A DNA stretch of 64,000 nucleotides, taken from positions 124,001-188,000 of the forward strand of contig JAGYIQ010000005.1 of assembly GCA_018402565.1 (NCBI GenBank), written 5' to 3'. This document shows, in pieces, positions 54,260 through 62,894 of this stretch. The notes under the pieces are model-generated. The model was not told the origin of the DNA. It worked only from the letters and a program-made list of their open reading frames with translations, and did no database searches. Each line of letters starts with the position of its first letter. Position 1 is the first letter of the stretch. Position numbers and translations under genes: made by a program. The DNA is from Pirellulaceae bacterium. GTDB lineage: Bacteria > Planctomycetota > Planctomycetia > Pirellulales > Pirellulaceae.

Positions 54260-57200
54260 TTAGATAAAATCCAACAAGCTGGTCCGATAGGTCTGAGCGA
54301 TCATCCGCAGGGACGCCTCGACCATGGCCTGTTGCGAGGTCAGCTGCGAGATCGCCTCGACCATGTCCAACTCCACTTCCTGCGAGAGGCTTGCGCGGAG
54401 ATCGATCAGCAGGGTCTCATTTTGTTCGAATAGAAAATCATTGTGTTGTTGTCGCGTGCCCACGTTGGCCATCGACTTGGAGAGTCGATCGATGTCCTGA
54501 TCCAGCAAACGCGCGGCGGCCTGCAGGTCCGTGGAACTGGCTGGGTCGGGTTGACTCAGGGCGGCAATCAAGCGATCGATGGTATTGAAAATATTTTGAT
54601 TTTGCTGCTTATTGACATCCATCCCGCGCAGAACGGAGGGCGCTCCACCGGCAGTGAAGCCCAGCGATCCCGTTTGCGCGAACAGCCCGCTGCCGTCGTT
54701 GGTCGGATCGACCTCGGTGTTGAGCGCCGCGGAGAAGGTGCCTTCGGCATTGATCGCGGTCAAGATCGTGTTGGCGGTAGTGGCCGTGGGATCGATGGTC
54801 ACAACCAGTTGCCGATTGACGGCATCCAACGCGACACTGGCGTCGTCCCCCACCGCACCGGCCTGCACGAGGATCTGGTAACCATTGAAGGCCGTCCCCG
54901 CTTGATTGGCGGTTACAGTCAGGGCGGTGTTGAATTGTAGTGGTGGGTTGGGCCGGACGATGGCTTGGGCGGGGACCGCGGTGGGCTGGGCGCTGCCGCC
55001 GCTGAGCACACCCAACTGGCCCAACTGTGAAACGACGCCTGATCCATTGTTGTGCGAACCGTCGGAGTTGTTGAGCAGTTGACCGCGGAAGAGTCCCGTT
55101 TGATTGATCGCGTTGACCAGCGTCGAAGTGCGTGTCGCGCTGGGATCGACTTGGATCGTCAAGCGACCGGCACCGCCATCAAACGTGGCCGTGGCCTGGT
55201 CACCACTGGCGCCGCTGACGATCTCGACTTCGACATTGTTGTACTGGTCGCCCGGCAGATTCGCGCGGATGGAGAACGATCGATGCATGCCCGCGAGGTC
55301 TGGGTAGACGATCGCCACATCCGCCTGACGAGCGGCGGCGGCGGCCGGGTAGCCAATTTCTTGACCTGGCGAGATCAGCCCCAATCCCTCGGCGGCGCGA
55401 CTGCCGAATTGACGTCGAATCGACAAAAGTTCGGTGCCAGAGGGATTATCCTGTACCAATTCGATGCCGTTGCCCGTGGTCGCCAATCGCGCGACGATGG
55501 GGTTGGCGGGGTTTTGATTGTCGGGATGCAAGTTAATGCGATCCAACACATCACCCACGGTCGTCGCACCGGAGACGTCGACCGCGAACGAGGTCCCATC
55601 AGAACGGGTTAGCGTAAAATCCGTACCGGGCTGCGCACCGATGCCCAGGCCGGAGTTCAGGTCACTCAGACGCGTTTCACGAGCGAACGTGCGGAGCCCC
55701 AACTGGGTGGCGGTTGTACCGCCATTTTCGCCAATCGAGAACTGCACTCCCGCTTGGCGAACCCCCAAGACCAAGCCATTGCGTTGCGCGTTGATCTGGG
55801 CAAAGGCACCGGTGTCGGTGGCGGCGACGCGATTGATCAGATCTTCGACGGTTCGAGCTCCCGCCAAAGACACTTGGGTCATTTGGCCATCGATGATGAT
55901 CTGAAAGCCAGCGTCCAAATCCAACGCCTGACCAGCGCCGCCGTCGGTGCGGGCAACCGCTGTGGCATCGATCAGATTGCGACCCGGCAGAGGCGTGGCA
56001 CGACCATCGGCCGCGTCGATCTCCATAACAAATCGCTGCACCAAATCTTCATTCCGGTGCAGGGCCTCCAACACATGATAGGCATTGGTGGCGGTCGGGT
56101 TCACGTGAATAAAGACCGTATTGGCATCGCCGCCGCTGTTGCCGGTGTTGCCACGAGTTCCCACATTGGTAATCTCGACTGTGGCGGCGGGATCAAAGGG
56201 GCCGTTGTCGGGATCGCTTTCATCGCCGCTGGCCGTAAAGGTTCCCTCGGCATTGATGGCATCCACAATCGCTTGGGCCGTGGTCGTGTTGTTCGAATCA
56301 ATCCCGATCCGCAAGCGCCGATTGGTTGTGTCCAATTGGACGAGGGCCGCGTCGCCGATCGCTCCGGCAGCGTAGAATTCGACTGCCACACCGTTGAGAT
56401 AGCTGCCGGGTTGATTGGCGACCAACTGCAAGTCGTTGCCGTTGCCGGTCAAGGACAGGCCGACCCGAGCGGCTCGTGGGGTCGTGGCGACGTCCACTTG
56501 CTCGCTGCCCTGCATCGGACCGGGCCCGGCCTGCAGGAGCGAGCTATCCACGTACTGGATCTGCCAGCCGTTTTCGTCAGCGCCAGGATTGCGTGCGTGG
56601 AAGACGATATCATTATTGGCTCCGGGGCTGGCCAAATGGGCAACCGCGGGTCGACCGGTCAGACGCTCCAGGGGAGTGGTGGGCGCGATTTGCGGTGACA
56701 GGCCTTGCCCGACCATACGTCTCGGCAAGGACTGAGCCACTCCGGTGCGGATCCCCAGATCCGCCGCCACTCGGCCGCCATTGGCCTCTTGCACCATCAG
56801 ATTTTCCGGCCCGGCATCGGCCAACCGCATCTCCAAGCGATCGCCAACGATTTCCAACTTGAGATGACGACCGGCGGGCGGAGCGCTCTCAATGCGTTGG
56901 ATTACGTCCCCGACGGTTTCAGCGTTCGACAAGTCAATCAAGCTGGTGTTGAACCCATCGCTGATCTGTAGGCTGCCCAATTGGATCCCTTGCCCGCCGC
57001 GGAGATCGGTCAAGCGAGTCTCGGCCGTCAAGGGAGCTTGCAGGTTTGACACGCCCCGCACGGCCTCCGACCGTCCGCCGAAGGCGGTTTGTGCGGTCAC
57101 GTTGCTCTGGACCATCAGTTCGGCCGTGGTGGGTACCTTGAGCTGGCCGTCGTTGCCCTGGAAGTAGATTTGGCCGTCGCGGACGTCGAACGGGGCCTGT

Positions 57201-57646
57201 TGCGTGTTGGCACCGGCGAACAGAAAACGGCCCTGATACTGGGTGTTGGCGATCGACAACAATTGTTGACGAAAGCCGCTGAGTTGTTGCAAGGCGGTCT
57301 GACGATCGGGTTCGGTCAATGTGGTGTTGGCCCAACTGACCGTCTGGCCGCGGATTTGATTCAATACGTCGTTGGCGCCCCGCAGCTGCGTATCGGTGGC
57401 CGCCAAGAAGGCTTGATTCGACTTGAGATTTCGTCCGTACTGGGTCGACTGTTCGATCGTCGACTCGAACCCCATTGCTCGAATACCGGCCGAGGGATCT
57501 TGGCTGAGCCGATCGATGCGGCGCCCGGTGGCGATCTGTTGTTGCAGTTCTTGCAGGCGAGCTTGATTGGCCTGCAGGGAGGAGGTCAAACGCGCTTGGT
57601 TCAGCGAATCGCTGCCACGGTTATAAATTGGAAAAAATATCGACAT
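54260..57646 (-). CDS. flgL: Flagellar hook-associated protein 3 (FlgL), giant form
   Basis: 1128 aa, over three times the enteric size. The ends are FlgL-like: N-terminus ARLTSSLQANQARLQELQQQ and ATGRRIDRLSQDPSAGIRAM, C-terminus ERDLA-type coiled coil (DRLSKSMANVGTRQQHNDFL, MVEAISQLTSQQAMVEASLR). The extra middle holds at least three hook-IN-type motifs (e.g. LRGGQGIQLGSLQISDG, LNSGLGIGAQPGTDFTLTRS). It also holds at least three copies of a ~100-residue domain recognised by YNNVEVEIVSGASGDQATAT and NGYQILVQAGAVGDDASVAL with AINAEGTF. It forms the hook-filament junction. It starts 5 bases after flgK. Confidence 0.93.
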   Translation of the reverse strand: MSIFFPIYNRGSDSLNQARLTSSLQANQARLQELQQQIATGRRIDRLSQDPSAGIRAMGFESTIEQSTQYGRNLKSNQAFLAATDTQLRGANDVLNQIRGQTVSWANTTLTEPDRQTALQQLSGFRQQLLSIANTQYQGRFLFAGANTQQAPFDVRDGQIYFQGNDGQLKVPTTAELMVQSNVTAQTAFGGRSEAVRGVSNLQAPLTAETRLTDLRGGQGIQLGSLQISDGFNTSLIDLSNAETVGDVIQRIESAPPAGRHLKLEIVGDRLEMRLADAGPENLMVQEANGGRVAADLGIRTGVAQSLPRRMVGQGLSPQIAPTTPLERLTGRPAVAHLASPGANNDIVFHARNPGADENGWQIQYVDSSLLQAGPGPMQGSEQVDVATTPRAARVGLSLTGNGNDLQLVANQPGSYLNGVAVEFYAAGAIGDAALVQLDTTNRRLRIGIDSNNTTTAQAIVDAINAEGTFTASGDESDPDNGPFDPAATVEITNVGTRGNTGNSGGDANTVFIHVNPTATNAYHVLEALHRNEDLVQRFVMEIDAADGRATPLPGRNLIDATAVARTDGGAGQALDLDAGFQIIIDGQMTQVSLAGARTVEDLINRVAATDTGAFAQINAQRNGLVLGVRQAGVQFSIGENGGTTATQLGLRTFARETRLSDLNSGLGIGAQPGTDFTLTRSDGTSFAVDVSGATTVGDVLDRINLHPDNQNPANPIVARLATTGNGIELVQDNPSGTELLSIRRQFGSRAAEGLGLISPGQEIGYPAAAAARQADVAIVYPDLAGMHRSFSIRANLPGDQYNNVEVEIVSGASGDQATATFDGGAGRLTIQVDPSATRTSTLVNAINQTGLFRGQLLNNSDGSHNNGSGVVSQLGQLGVLSGGSAQPTAVPAQAIVRPNPPLQFNTALTVTANQAGTAFNGYQILVQAGAVGDDASVALDAVNRQLVVTIDPTATTANTILTAINAEGTFSAALNTEVDPTNDGSGLFAQTGSLGFTAGGAPSVLRGMDVNKQQNQNIFNTIDRLIAALSQPDPASSTDLQAAARLLDQDIDRLSKSMANVGTRQQHNDFLFEQNETLLIDLRASLSQEVELDMVEAISQLTSQQAMVEASLRMIAQTYRTSLLDFI

Positions 57647-57651
57647 AGGCT

Positions 57652-59352
57652 CTACAGTTGCAACATGACGTCAAAGATATCGTTGGCCGTTTGGATCACG
57701 CGCGCGGAGGCTTGGTAGGCCCGTTGGTACTGGAGCATCTTGGCCGCCTCTTCGTCCAAGTTGACACCCGTTTGGCTCAGAGACTCGGCCTCCAATGTCG
57801 CGGCGTATTGCGCGAAAGCGTCGGCCAAACTTCGCGATGTGCTGGTGCGCTGCGCCACGGCGTTGACGGCCATCTCATATTGCCCACGCAGCGTACCGCC
57901 CGGCAGCGTTGGCAGGTTCCGAGCGGGCAATTCGACCAACCCGAGAATGCCTTGGACGTCGTTGCCTATCCCACCGGTGGACGTCGTCAAACGACCGGGA
58001 TTCTCCCTCAGACTGGCGTTGACCCCCAGATTCCCCAGCCGTGTTCCCGTGAAAAATGTATTCATGCCCAAAGAGGCCAAGACCCCGCTGCTGTCGTCCG
58101 AAAAGTAGAACTCGACGTTGGGATCATCGGTGGCCAACTGCCAGCGCCCCTGGTGATCCACCGACGCCTGCAAGCCCGGCAACGCCGACACTGATTCGCT
58201 CAAGCTGGCCAACGTAGTGTCCGCATTGCCACCCACCTGCACCAGGATCTGATGCGTGTTGACTTCCCCGGTGGTCTTGTCTCGCAGATGCACGCTGAAA
58301 CTGCCATTGTTCGGCGGGAAGGTCAAACCCGCGCGGGTCAATGGAGCGTCTGGATCTTCGACGCGGTGCTCGCCTTGCACTTGCGTCAGAGCCGATAGGC
58401 CCTGGCCGGCGGCATGCAGCTTGTTGAACTCGTAAACCAAGTGTTGGGTGAAGTCGTTCATCTGCTGGAGAAACTCCTCGGCAATGAACGAACGGGCCGT
58501 TTGTAAACCGACCATTCGGCCGCCATTGACCTGCACATCGACATCGCTATCGGCGTAGCGGAGACGCATCTGTTCGTAGCCCTGGGCGTCGGTTGAGGAA
58601 ACCACTTCGACCCGATTGACGTCCGCATTGATCAACAAGGCACTGCCGGCGGTCGTGCTAATACTGACGCCGCCGGACTGCTGCTCAACGACCCGGATAT
58701 CGATCAAACTACCCAGCTCCCGCAACGCAGTCCGCCGAGTGTCCATCAGGTTATTGGCGGCCCCCACGCCGCCGGCGCTGCCTTGGGCGGCGGTGATCCG
58801 CGTGTTGAGGCTGGCGACCTCGTCCAGCAACTGATTGATCCGCTCGCCAGTTTGTGAGATCTCTCGATTGACCTGTTGGTGCAAGTCCATCGTCCGACTG
58901 TAAGAGAAGTTCAGTTTGTCGGTCAACGCCTGCCCCTGTTGAATCGCAAAACCGCGAATCGACATGGATTCGGGTTGCTGGGCGACTTCTTGCAGGGCAT
59001 TAAAAAACCGATTCATGTGGCTGGAGATGTCATTCTCGCCCAACTCACCAATGGCGGCCTCCAATTGCCGGTAGATACCACTTTGAACCTGGGCGCTGTC
59101 GGCGTCGTTGATCGCCTCGCGGAGTTGGCGTTCCAGCGTTTGGCTGCCGCTTTGGGAGATACCCGCAACCACCACGCCAGTGCCCAAGAACATCCCGTTT
59201 CGTCGGATGGCCATCGAGGCGGCCTGATCGAGCGTCTGGGTGGCAAAACCCGGTGTGTTGGCGTTGGCCACGTTGTTGGCCACCACCTGCAACCCCAAAG
59301 TGGCGACATTGAGGCCAGAAATCGAGCTATTGATGGCGGAGAAAAGACCCAT
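57652..59352 (-). CDS. flgK: Flagellar hook-associated protein 1 (FlgK)
   Basis: 566 aa. The N-terminus LFSAINSSISGLNVATLGLQ and VVANNVANANTPGFATQTLD is the rod/hook-type signature. The C-terminus SQTGVNLDEEAAKMLQYQRA and YQASARVIQTANDIFDVML is the matching conserved coiled coil. The middle is the variable D2-D3 region, with a flagellin-like helical part. It forms the first junction ring on the hook. A 145-bp repeated element separates it from flgN upstream; flgL follows after 5 bases. Confidence 0.96.
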   Translation of the reverse strand: MGLFSAINSSISGLNVATLGLQVVANNVANANTPGFATQTLDQAASMAIRRNGMFLGTGVVVAGISQSGSQTLERQLREAINDADSAQVQSGIYRQLEAAIGELGENDISSHMNRFFNALQEVAQQPESMSIRGFAIQQGQALTDKLNFSYSRTMDLHQQVNREISQTGERINQLLDEVASLNTRITAAQGSAGGVGAANNLMDTRRTALRELGSLIDIRVVEQQSGGVSISTTAGSALLINADVNRVEVVSSTDAQGYEQMRLRYADSDVDVQVNGGRMVGLQTARSFIAEEFLQQMNDFTQHLVYEFNKLHAAGQGLSALTQVQGEHRVEDPDAPLTRAGLTFPPNNGSFSVHLRDKTTGEVNTHQILVQVGGNADTTLASLSESVSALPGLQASVDHQGRWQLATDDPNVEFYFSDDSSGVLASLGMNTFFTGTRLGNLGVNASLRENPGRLTTSTGGIGNDVQGILGLVELPARNLPTLPGGTLRGQYEMAVNAVAQRTSTSRSLADAFAQYAATLEAESLSQTGVNLDEEAAKMLQYQRAYQASARVIQTANDIFDVMLQL

Positions 59353-59376
59353 ATGCGGCCCATCCGAGCGGTGAGG

Positions 59377-59521
59377 CTAGTGCTTTGTCACCCGTTAACT
59401 TTGGGGTCAGTGTGGTAAAGGGGTCAGGAGTCAATTGCCGGAACGGCCCTACGGGTGCTTCGCACAATTGACTCCTGCTCCCTTTACCACACCCGAGTTT
59501 TTGGTTGTGACAAAGCACGAT
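59377..59521. mobile_element. 145-bp CTAG MITE-like element, copy 5, inside the flagellar operon
   Basis: Full-length copy in reverse orientation (like copy 1). It starts CTAGTGCTTTGTCACCC and ends GTGACAAAGCACGAT, so the right CTAG has decayed. It occupies most of the 211-bp flgN-flgK gap, 24 bp upstream of the flgK start. As RNA it would form a very stable hairpin in the middle of the flagellar transcript. Confidence 0.85.
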
Positions 59522-59563
59522 TGGGGAAAAGGAGGGGGAACGCCGCGTCAACTGTCTGCGATC

Positions 59564-60100
59564 TCAGGCTTCTTGGTCCAACACAAAGCCACCACCGCTG
59601 CCACGACCGCTGGATGTTCCCACGCGCGCTATCCCGTATGTCGGCAGCGGACGGCCACCGGTTGTGATGTTTTCTAACAATTGGGAAATATGTAACAGGT
59701 TCCTTTGCGCGATAATCCAGTTAGTGAAACTTTGATGCTTGAGCAACATGGCGCGACTGGAGGCATTGGATAGCTTCGACTGGACCTCGTCGGCCTGCCT
59801 CAAAGGCACGCCGCGACTCAGCTGCTCCAAGTTGGCATCGGGCAGCTGTGATTGACGTGCCGCCGCCAACAGCTCATTTCTGCGGTCCTGACAGGCCTGG
59901 AGCCGCTCGCAGAGTTGCTCCTCTTGGGGCTGCAATTCTCGAATTTGGCTCAAGTCACGACGAACCATGGCCGAGCGCTTGCGGTCCAACAGCTCCAACA
60001 TCGCCTGTTGGGTTTGCAGCAGATCGTCCAGGAGTTGCGTCAGATCGTGTTCCCAATCGGCCGTGGCGTTTCGGGGCAGCACGGCGGGCGTGGACATCAT
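59564..60100 (-). CDS. flgN: FlgN-like flagellar export chaperone
   Basis: 178 aa, almost all helical. The FlgN pattern is visible in LTQLLDDLLQTQQAMLELLD, KRSAMVRRDLSQIRELQPQE and EQLCERLQACQDRRNELLAA. The C-terminal third is Gly/Ser/Arg-rich (GTSSGRGSGGGFVL). FlgN binds FlgK and FlgL before export, and its place just before flgK and flgL fits. Start at 60100 or the next ATG. Confidence 0.82.
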   Translation of the reverse strand: MMSTPAVLPRNATADWEHDLTQLLDDLLQTQQAMLELLDRKRSAMVRRDLSQIRELQPQEEQLCERLQACQDRRNELLAAARQSQLPDANLEQLSRGVPLRQADEVQSKLSNASSRAMLLKHQSFTNWIIAQRNLLHISQLLENITTGGRPLPTYGIARVGTSSGRGSGGGFVLDQEA

Positions 60101-60134
60101 GGTCAGGACTTTCTAGGGACGATTCGGGTCAGCA

Positions 60135-60788
60135 TCAAATCCGGATGGGTCGGCTGAGGAATTCGCTGTGATGAGTCGCCAGTTCTTGCACCAGCGTTTG
60201 GTCGAGTTGGCTTTCGAACATTTGCTTGGCGCTGCTGTTACCAAATAGATCGGAAGCCATCACGGTATTCCGCATTTGTTTCAGCAACATTCCGTAAAAC
60301 GTTTCACCAACGAATTGTTGCATGGCTTGCGTGGCAGATTCGGGACCGTCCTTCAATTGGTCGCTAGAAACGGTTTTGGGATCCAGCGGGAAGGACTCGG
60401 CGGTGGCCGGCAGCGGCAAGCCACCCATCGCCGGGGCCGGTGATGTTGAAGGCAGTGGTGTCGCAGCCCGTGGCAGGCTGACGGGTGGCAGGGTCTGCAA
60501 CAGTTCCTGCGCCGAGGCCCATGTCACCCCAGATGCGGCAGCTCCTGAGGCGAATTGGGATGGGGCGGATTGGGACGGGGCCGATTGGGACGGGGCGTTC
60601 GTGGCAGCTCTTTGGGCTTGGTTGATGTCGGAGCTGCCGGGTGCACGGAGCTGATGCAGGAAGTGCATGTCCGGAACGCTGGTTGGGAGCCGGAGCGAGG
60701 GATCGACCGTGGGCAACTGATTCAGTGTCGACAGGTACTGGATCGGCAGCATTGTTCCAGCCGGCGGCAGTTTGACAGACGTGTTCAT
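60135..60788 (-). CDS. flgJ: FlgJ-like rod-binding protein (rod domain only)
   Basis: 217 aa from ATG 60788 (GGAG 8 bases upstream; an in-frame ATG five codons earlier is less likely). The N-terminal 130 residues are Pro/Ala/Ser-rich, with a triple APSQSAPSQ-type repeat. The C-terminal 75 residues form the FlgJ rod-binding domain (AMQQFVGETFYGMLLKQMRN, then SDLFGNSSAKQMFESQLDQT). The muramidase domain of enteric FlgJ is absent, as in many phyla. It should help rod assembly. Confidence 0.85.
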   Translation of the reverse strand: MNTSVKLPPAGTMLPIQYLSTLNQLPTVDPSLRLPTSVPDMHFLHQLRAPGSSDINQAQRAATNAPSQSAPSQSAPSQFASGAAASGVTWASAQELLQTLPPVSLPRAATPLPSTSPAPAMGGLPLPATAESFPLDPKTVSSDQLKDGPESATQAMQQFVGETFYGMLLKQMRNTVMASDLFGNSSAKQMFESQLDQTLVQELATHHSEFLSRPIRI

Positions 60789-60817
60789 CGGTGGGTTCTC
60801 CAAACTTCTCGCATCGC

Positions 60818-62023
60818 TTACTGTTCGATCACTTCGCCATACAAGTGACCACCCACCTCGAGATGTTTGATGATGTCGATGATCGTGGTGGCGGGAGCCT
60901 GCAAGTCGTTCAGGGCCTGGGTCAATCTTTTCAGCTTCATGACTGGCCCCAAGCCCTGGTTGTCGTCCAACGACAATTCGCGGAAGGGCGCAATGTCGAC
61001 TTTGAACTCGCCGCTGGTGATGGCCACCGGCGAAAAGTACACATCTTCACCGACCGTGATCACACCCGTGCGGCGGTTCATGACGATCTTGGTGTGCTTG
61101 GTGTTGAGCACCACGGGGATGTCTTCCAAGACGTAGCGGACGAAGCCGACCGGGTCATCGAAATACGCGTCGGGGAACCGGATGCGGATGTTGACAGAAT
61201 CCAGTGCGGTGGCCAGGACAATCTGATCGGCGCCGACGCCACCCAAGGTCTGCCGCACCAATTCGTCGTTGACTTGTTGGGCAATCCGATCGGCCGCCGA
61301 AAAGCCAGCATGGGGTCGATTGACAACCAGGTTCAAAAATCGCACCGCGCGGCGGGTGCCGGGTTGACCACCAAACGGATCTTCGTTTCTCACCAACTCT
61401 TCGATTTCTTCAAAGAATTGATTGCGGAAATCCACCGTCAACTGGCAGCCTTGATCGATGATGCCGGACGTTGTCTGCGTGCCTTCCATCCGGATCGGAC
61501 CAGCGGCGATGGCCAGCACGGGCAACGACGCAGCACGATTCAAACCATTTTGCGATTGGACGTTGAGCGACGGGCCGCCGGTCATCGCCGCTTCGATCAG
61601 CGTACCACCCGCCAGACTGGTGGTACCATTCCAGGCGTGCACCTCACAACGCAGCAGCGTCCCCTGCCGAGCCCCGGCGGGCGGGACCTCTGCGGTCACG
61701 ACGACCAAGGTGGCGTTCTTGTCATTTTTAAACACCTCGGTCAGCGGCAGACCGGAGGCATCGCGGGGGACCTCCCACCCAGTGCGACTGAGCATCTCGG
61801 CCAAGGCCGCTCCCGTGGTGCTGGGGTTCTGATCGCCAGACCCTTGCAGGCCCACGACCACTCCAATCCCGCGGAGCATGTTTCGCTCTTGGCCTTTCAC
61901 CGTGCAGATATCGATGATGCGATTCTGAGCCTCGACCGACGAGGTGGCGAGCAGAACTTGCAGGAGGAGCCCCCAACAAGACCATTGGCAGAGGCGGCAG
62001 TGGCGAGTGGTCGTAGCGGTCAT
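60818..62023 (-). CDS. flgI: Flagellar P-ring protein FlgI
   Basis: 401 aa from ATG 62023 (MTATTTRHCRLCQ). The signal peptide ends near ATSSVEAQN, followed by RIIDICTVKGQERNMLRGIG and VVGLQGSGD, the FlgI hallmark, then TLVVVTAEVPPAGARQGTLL. Family features continue to the end (VVLNTKHTKIVMNRRTGVIT, LNDLQAPATTIIDIIKHLE). It forms the periplasmic ring around the rod, which together with FlgH implies a Gram-negative type envelope with peptidoglycan and outer membrane. Confidence 0.95.
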   Translation of the reverse strand: MTATTTRHCRLCQWSCWGLLLQVLLATSSVEAQNRIIDICTVKGQERNMLRGIGVVVGLQGSGDQNPSTTGAALAEMLSRTGWEVPRDASGLPLTEVFKNDKNATLVVVTAEVPPAGARQGTLLRCEVHAWNGTTSLAGGTLIEAAMTGGPSLNVQSQNGLNRAASLPVLAIAAGPIRMEGTQTTSGIIDQGCQLTVDFRNQFFEEIEELVRNEDPFGGQPGTRRAVRFLNLVVNRPHAGFSAADRIAQQVNDELVRQTLGGVGADQIVLATALDSVNIRIRFPDAYFDDPVGFVRYVLEDIPVVLNTKHTKIVMNRRTGVITVGEDVYFSPVAITSGEFKVDIAPFRELSLDDNQGLGPVMKLKRLTQALNDLQAPATTIIDIIKHLEVGGHLYGEVIEQ

Positions 62024-62122
62024 GGCATTCTCGGAGCAGTTCAATGGAAAGAAACCGTGAGTAAGCAGGTGTTGGGCCAAGCCACCTCGTAGCGGGGCGT
62101 CCGGCCCGGGCGACGTCGCCCG

Positions 62123-62830
62123 TTAATACGGCGCCCAGCGATCGTAGGCGGTCTTGAGCCAACCGCGACGGTACGCGTCACGAGTCGTACCGGACTCGTG
62201 TTTCGCCAAGCGAAAATCGATCACGCGATCGCTGGTAATCGTGTTGTCACGACCGATGTCCTGTTGGCGACAGATTCCCGTCAGGGAGACCTTCCAAACC
62301 TGATCGTTGATTCGCACTTCTTTGTGTCCCTCGATGACCAAGTTACCGTTCGGTCGGATGTCCACGATCCTAGATGCGATGTTCAGGGTCAGTCGCTCGG
62401 TCGTTTCCAGTTGATTCTCGGCCCGGTACGTCTCTTGCACACTGCCACGCAGTTGAGGTGGGCCGTCCGGCATTTGATCGATCTCGGCCTTGCGGAGCCC
62501 ATTCAAGCGAAACCAGTTATTGATGATGCTGTTGAATTGGGCATTCTTCCGACTGTCGTTGCGTCCCAAGCTGGTCATCCGCGCGAGTTCATCGACGCGT
62601 ACTTGAACGATATCCTGCATTTGAAACGCGCGAACTTCGGGGGCCGCCGAGTAGACCAAACTGCTCTGCTGCATGGTCAGCGGGATCGGGCGACCCAACT
62701 GGTCTTCCGCTTGATAGAGGCTATTATTTTGAGCCGCCGCAAAATCATCGGAAATCAGGCCAACAGTCAGGCCAACCGTGAGGCCAACCGTCAGCCTGAG
62801 GATCTGTGATGCGAATCGGGACTTGGGCAT
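62123..62830 (-). CDS. flgH: Flagellar L-ring protein FlgH
   Basis: 235 aa. The signal region contains a threefold TVGL repeat from a 12-bp tandem repeat near 62755-62800. Typical FlgH sequence follows: RAFQMQDIVQVRVDELARMT, then GSVQETYRAENQLETTERLT, NIASRIVDIRPNGNLVIEGH and ISLTGICR-type (VSLTGICRQQDIGRDNTITS) near the end. No lipobox Cys is visible, so membrane anchoring may differ from the enteric lipoprotein. It is an outer-membrane ring. Confidence 0.93.
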   Translation of the reverse strand: MPKSRFASQILRLTVGLTVGLTVGLISDDFAAAQNNSLYQAEDQLGRPIPLTMQQSSLVYSAAPEVRAFQMQDIVQVRVDELARMTSLGRNDSRKNAQFNSIINNWFRLNGLRKAEIDQMPDGPPQLRGSVQETYRAENQLETTERLTLNIASRIVDIRPNGNLVIEGHKEVRINDQVWKVSLTGICRQQDIGRDNTITSDRVIDFRLAKHESGTTRDAYRRGWLKTAYDRWAPY

Positions 62831-62894
62831 GTTCGATGACTCCGAGGTATCGAGGGCAAACCAACGCAGGTAAGTGGTGACGAATCGGCCGGAC

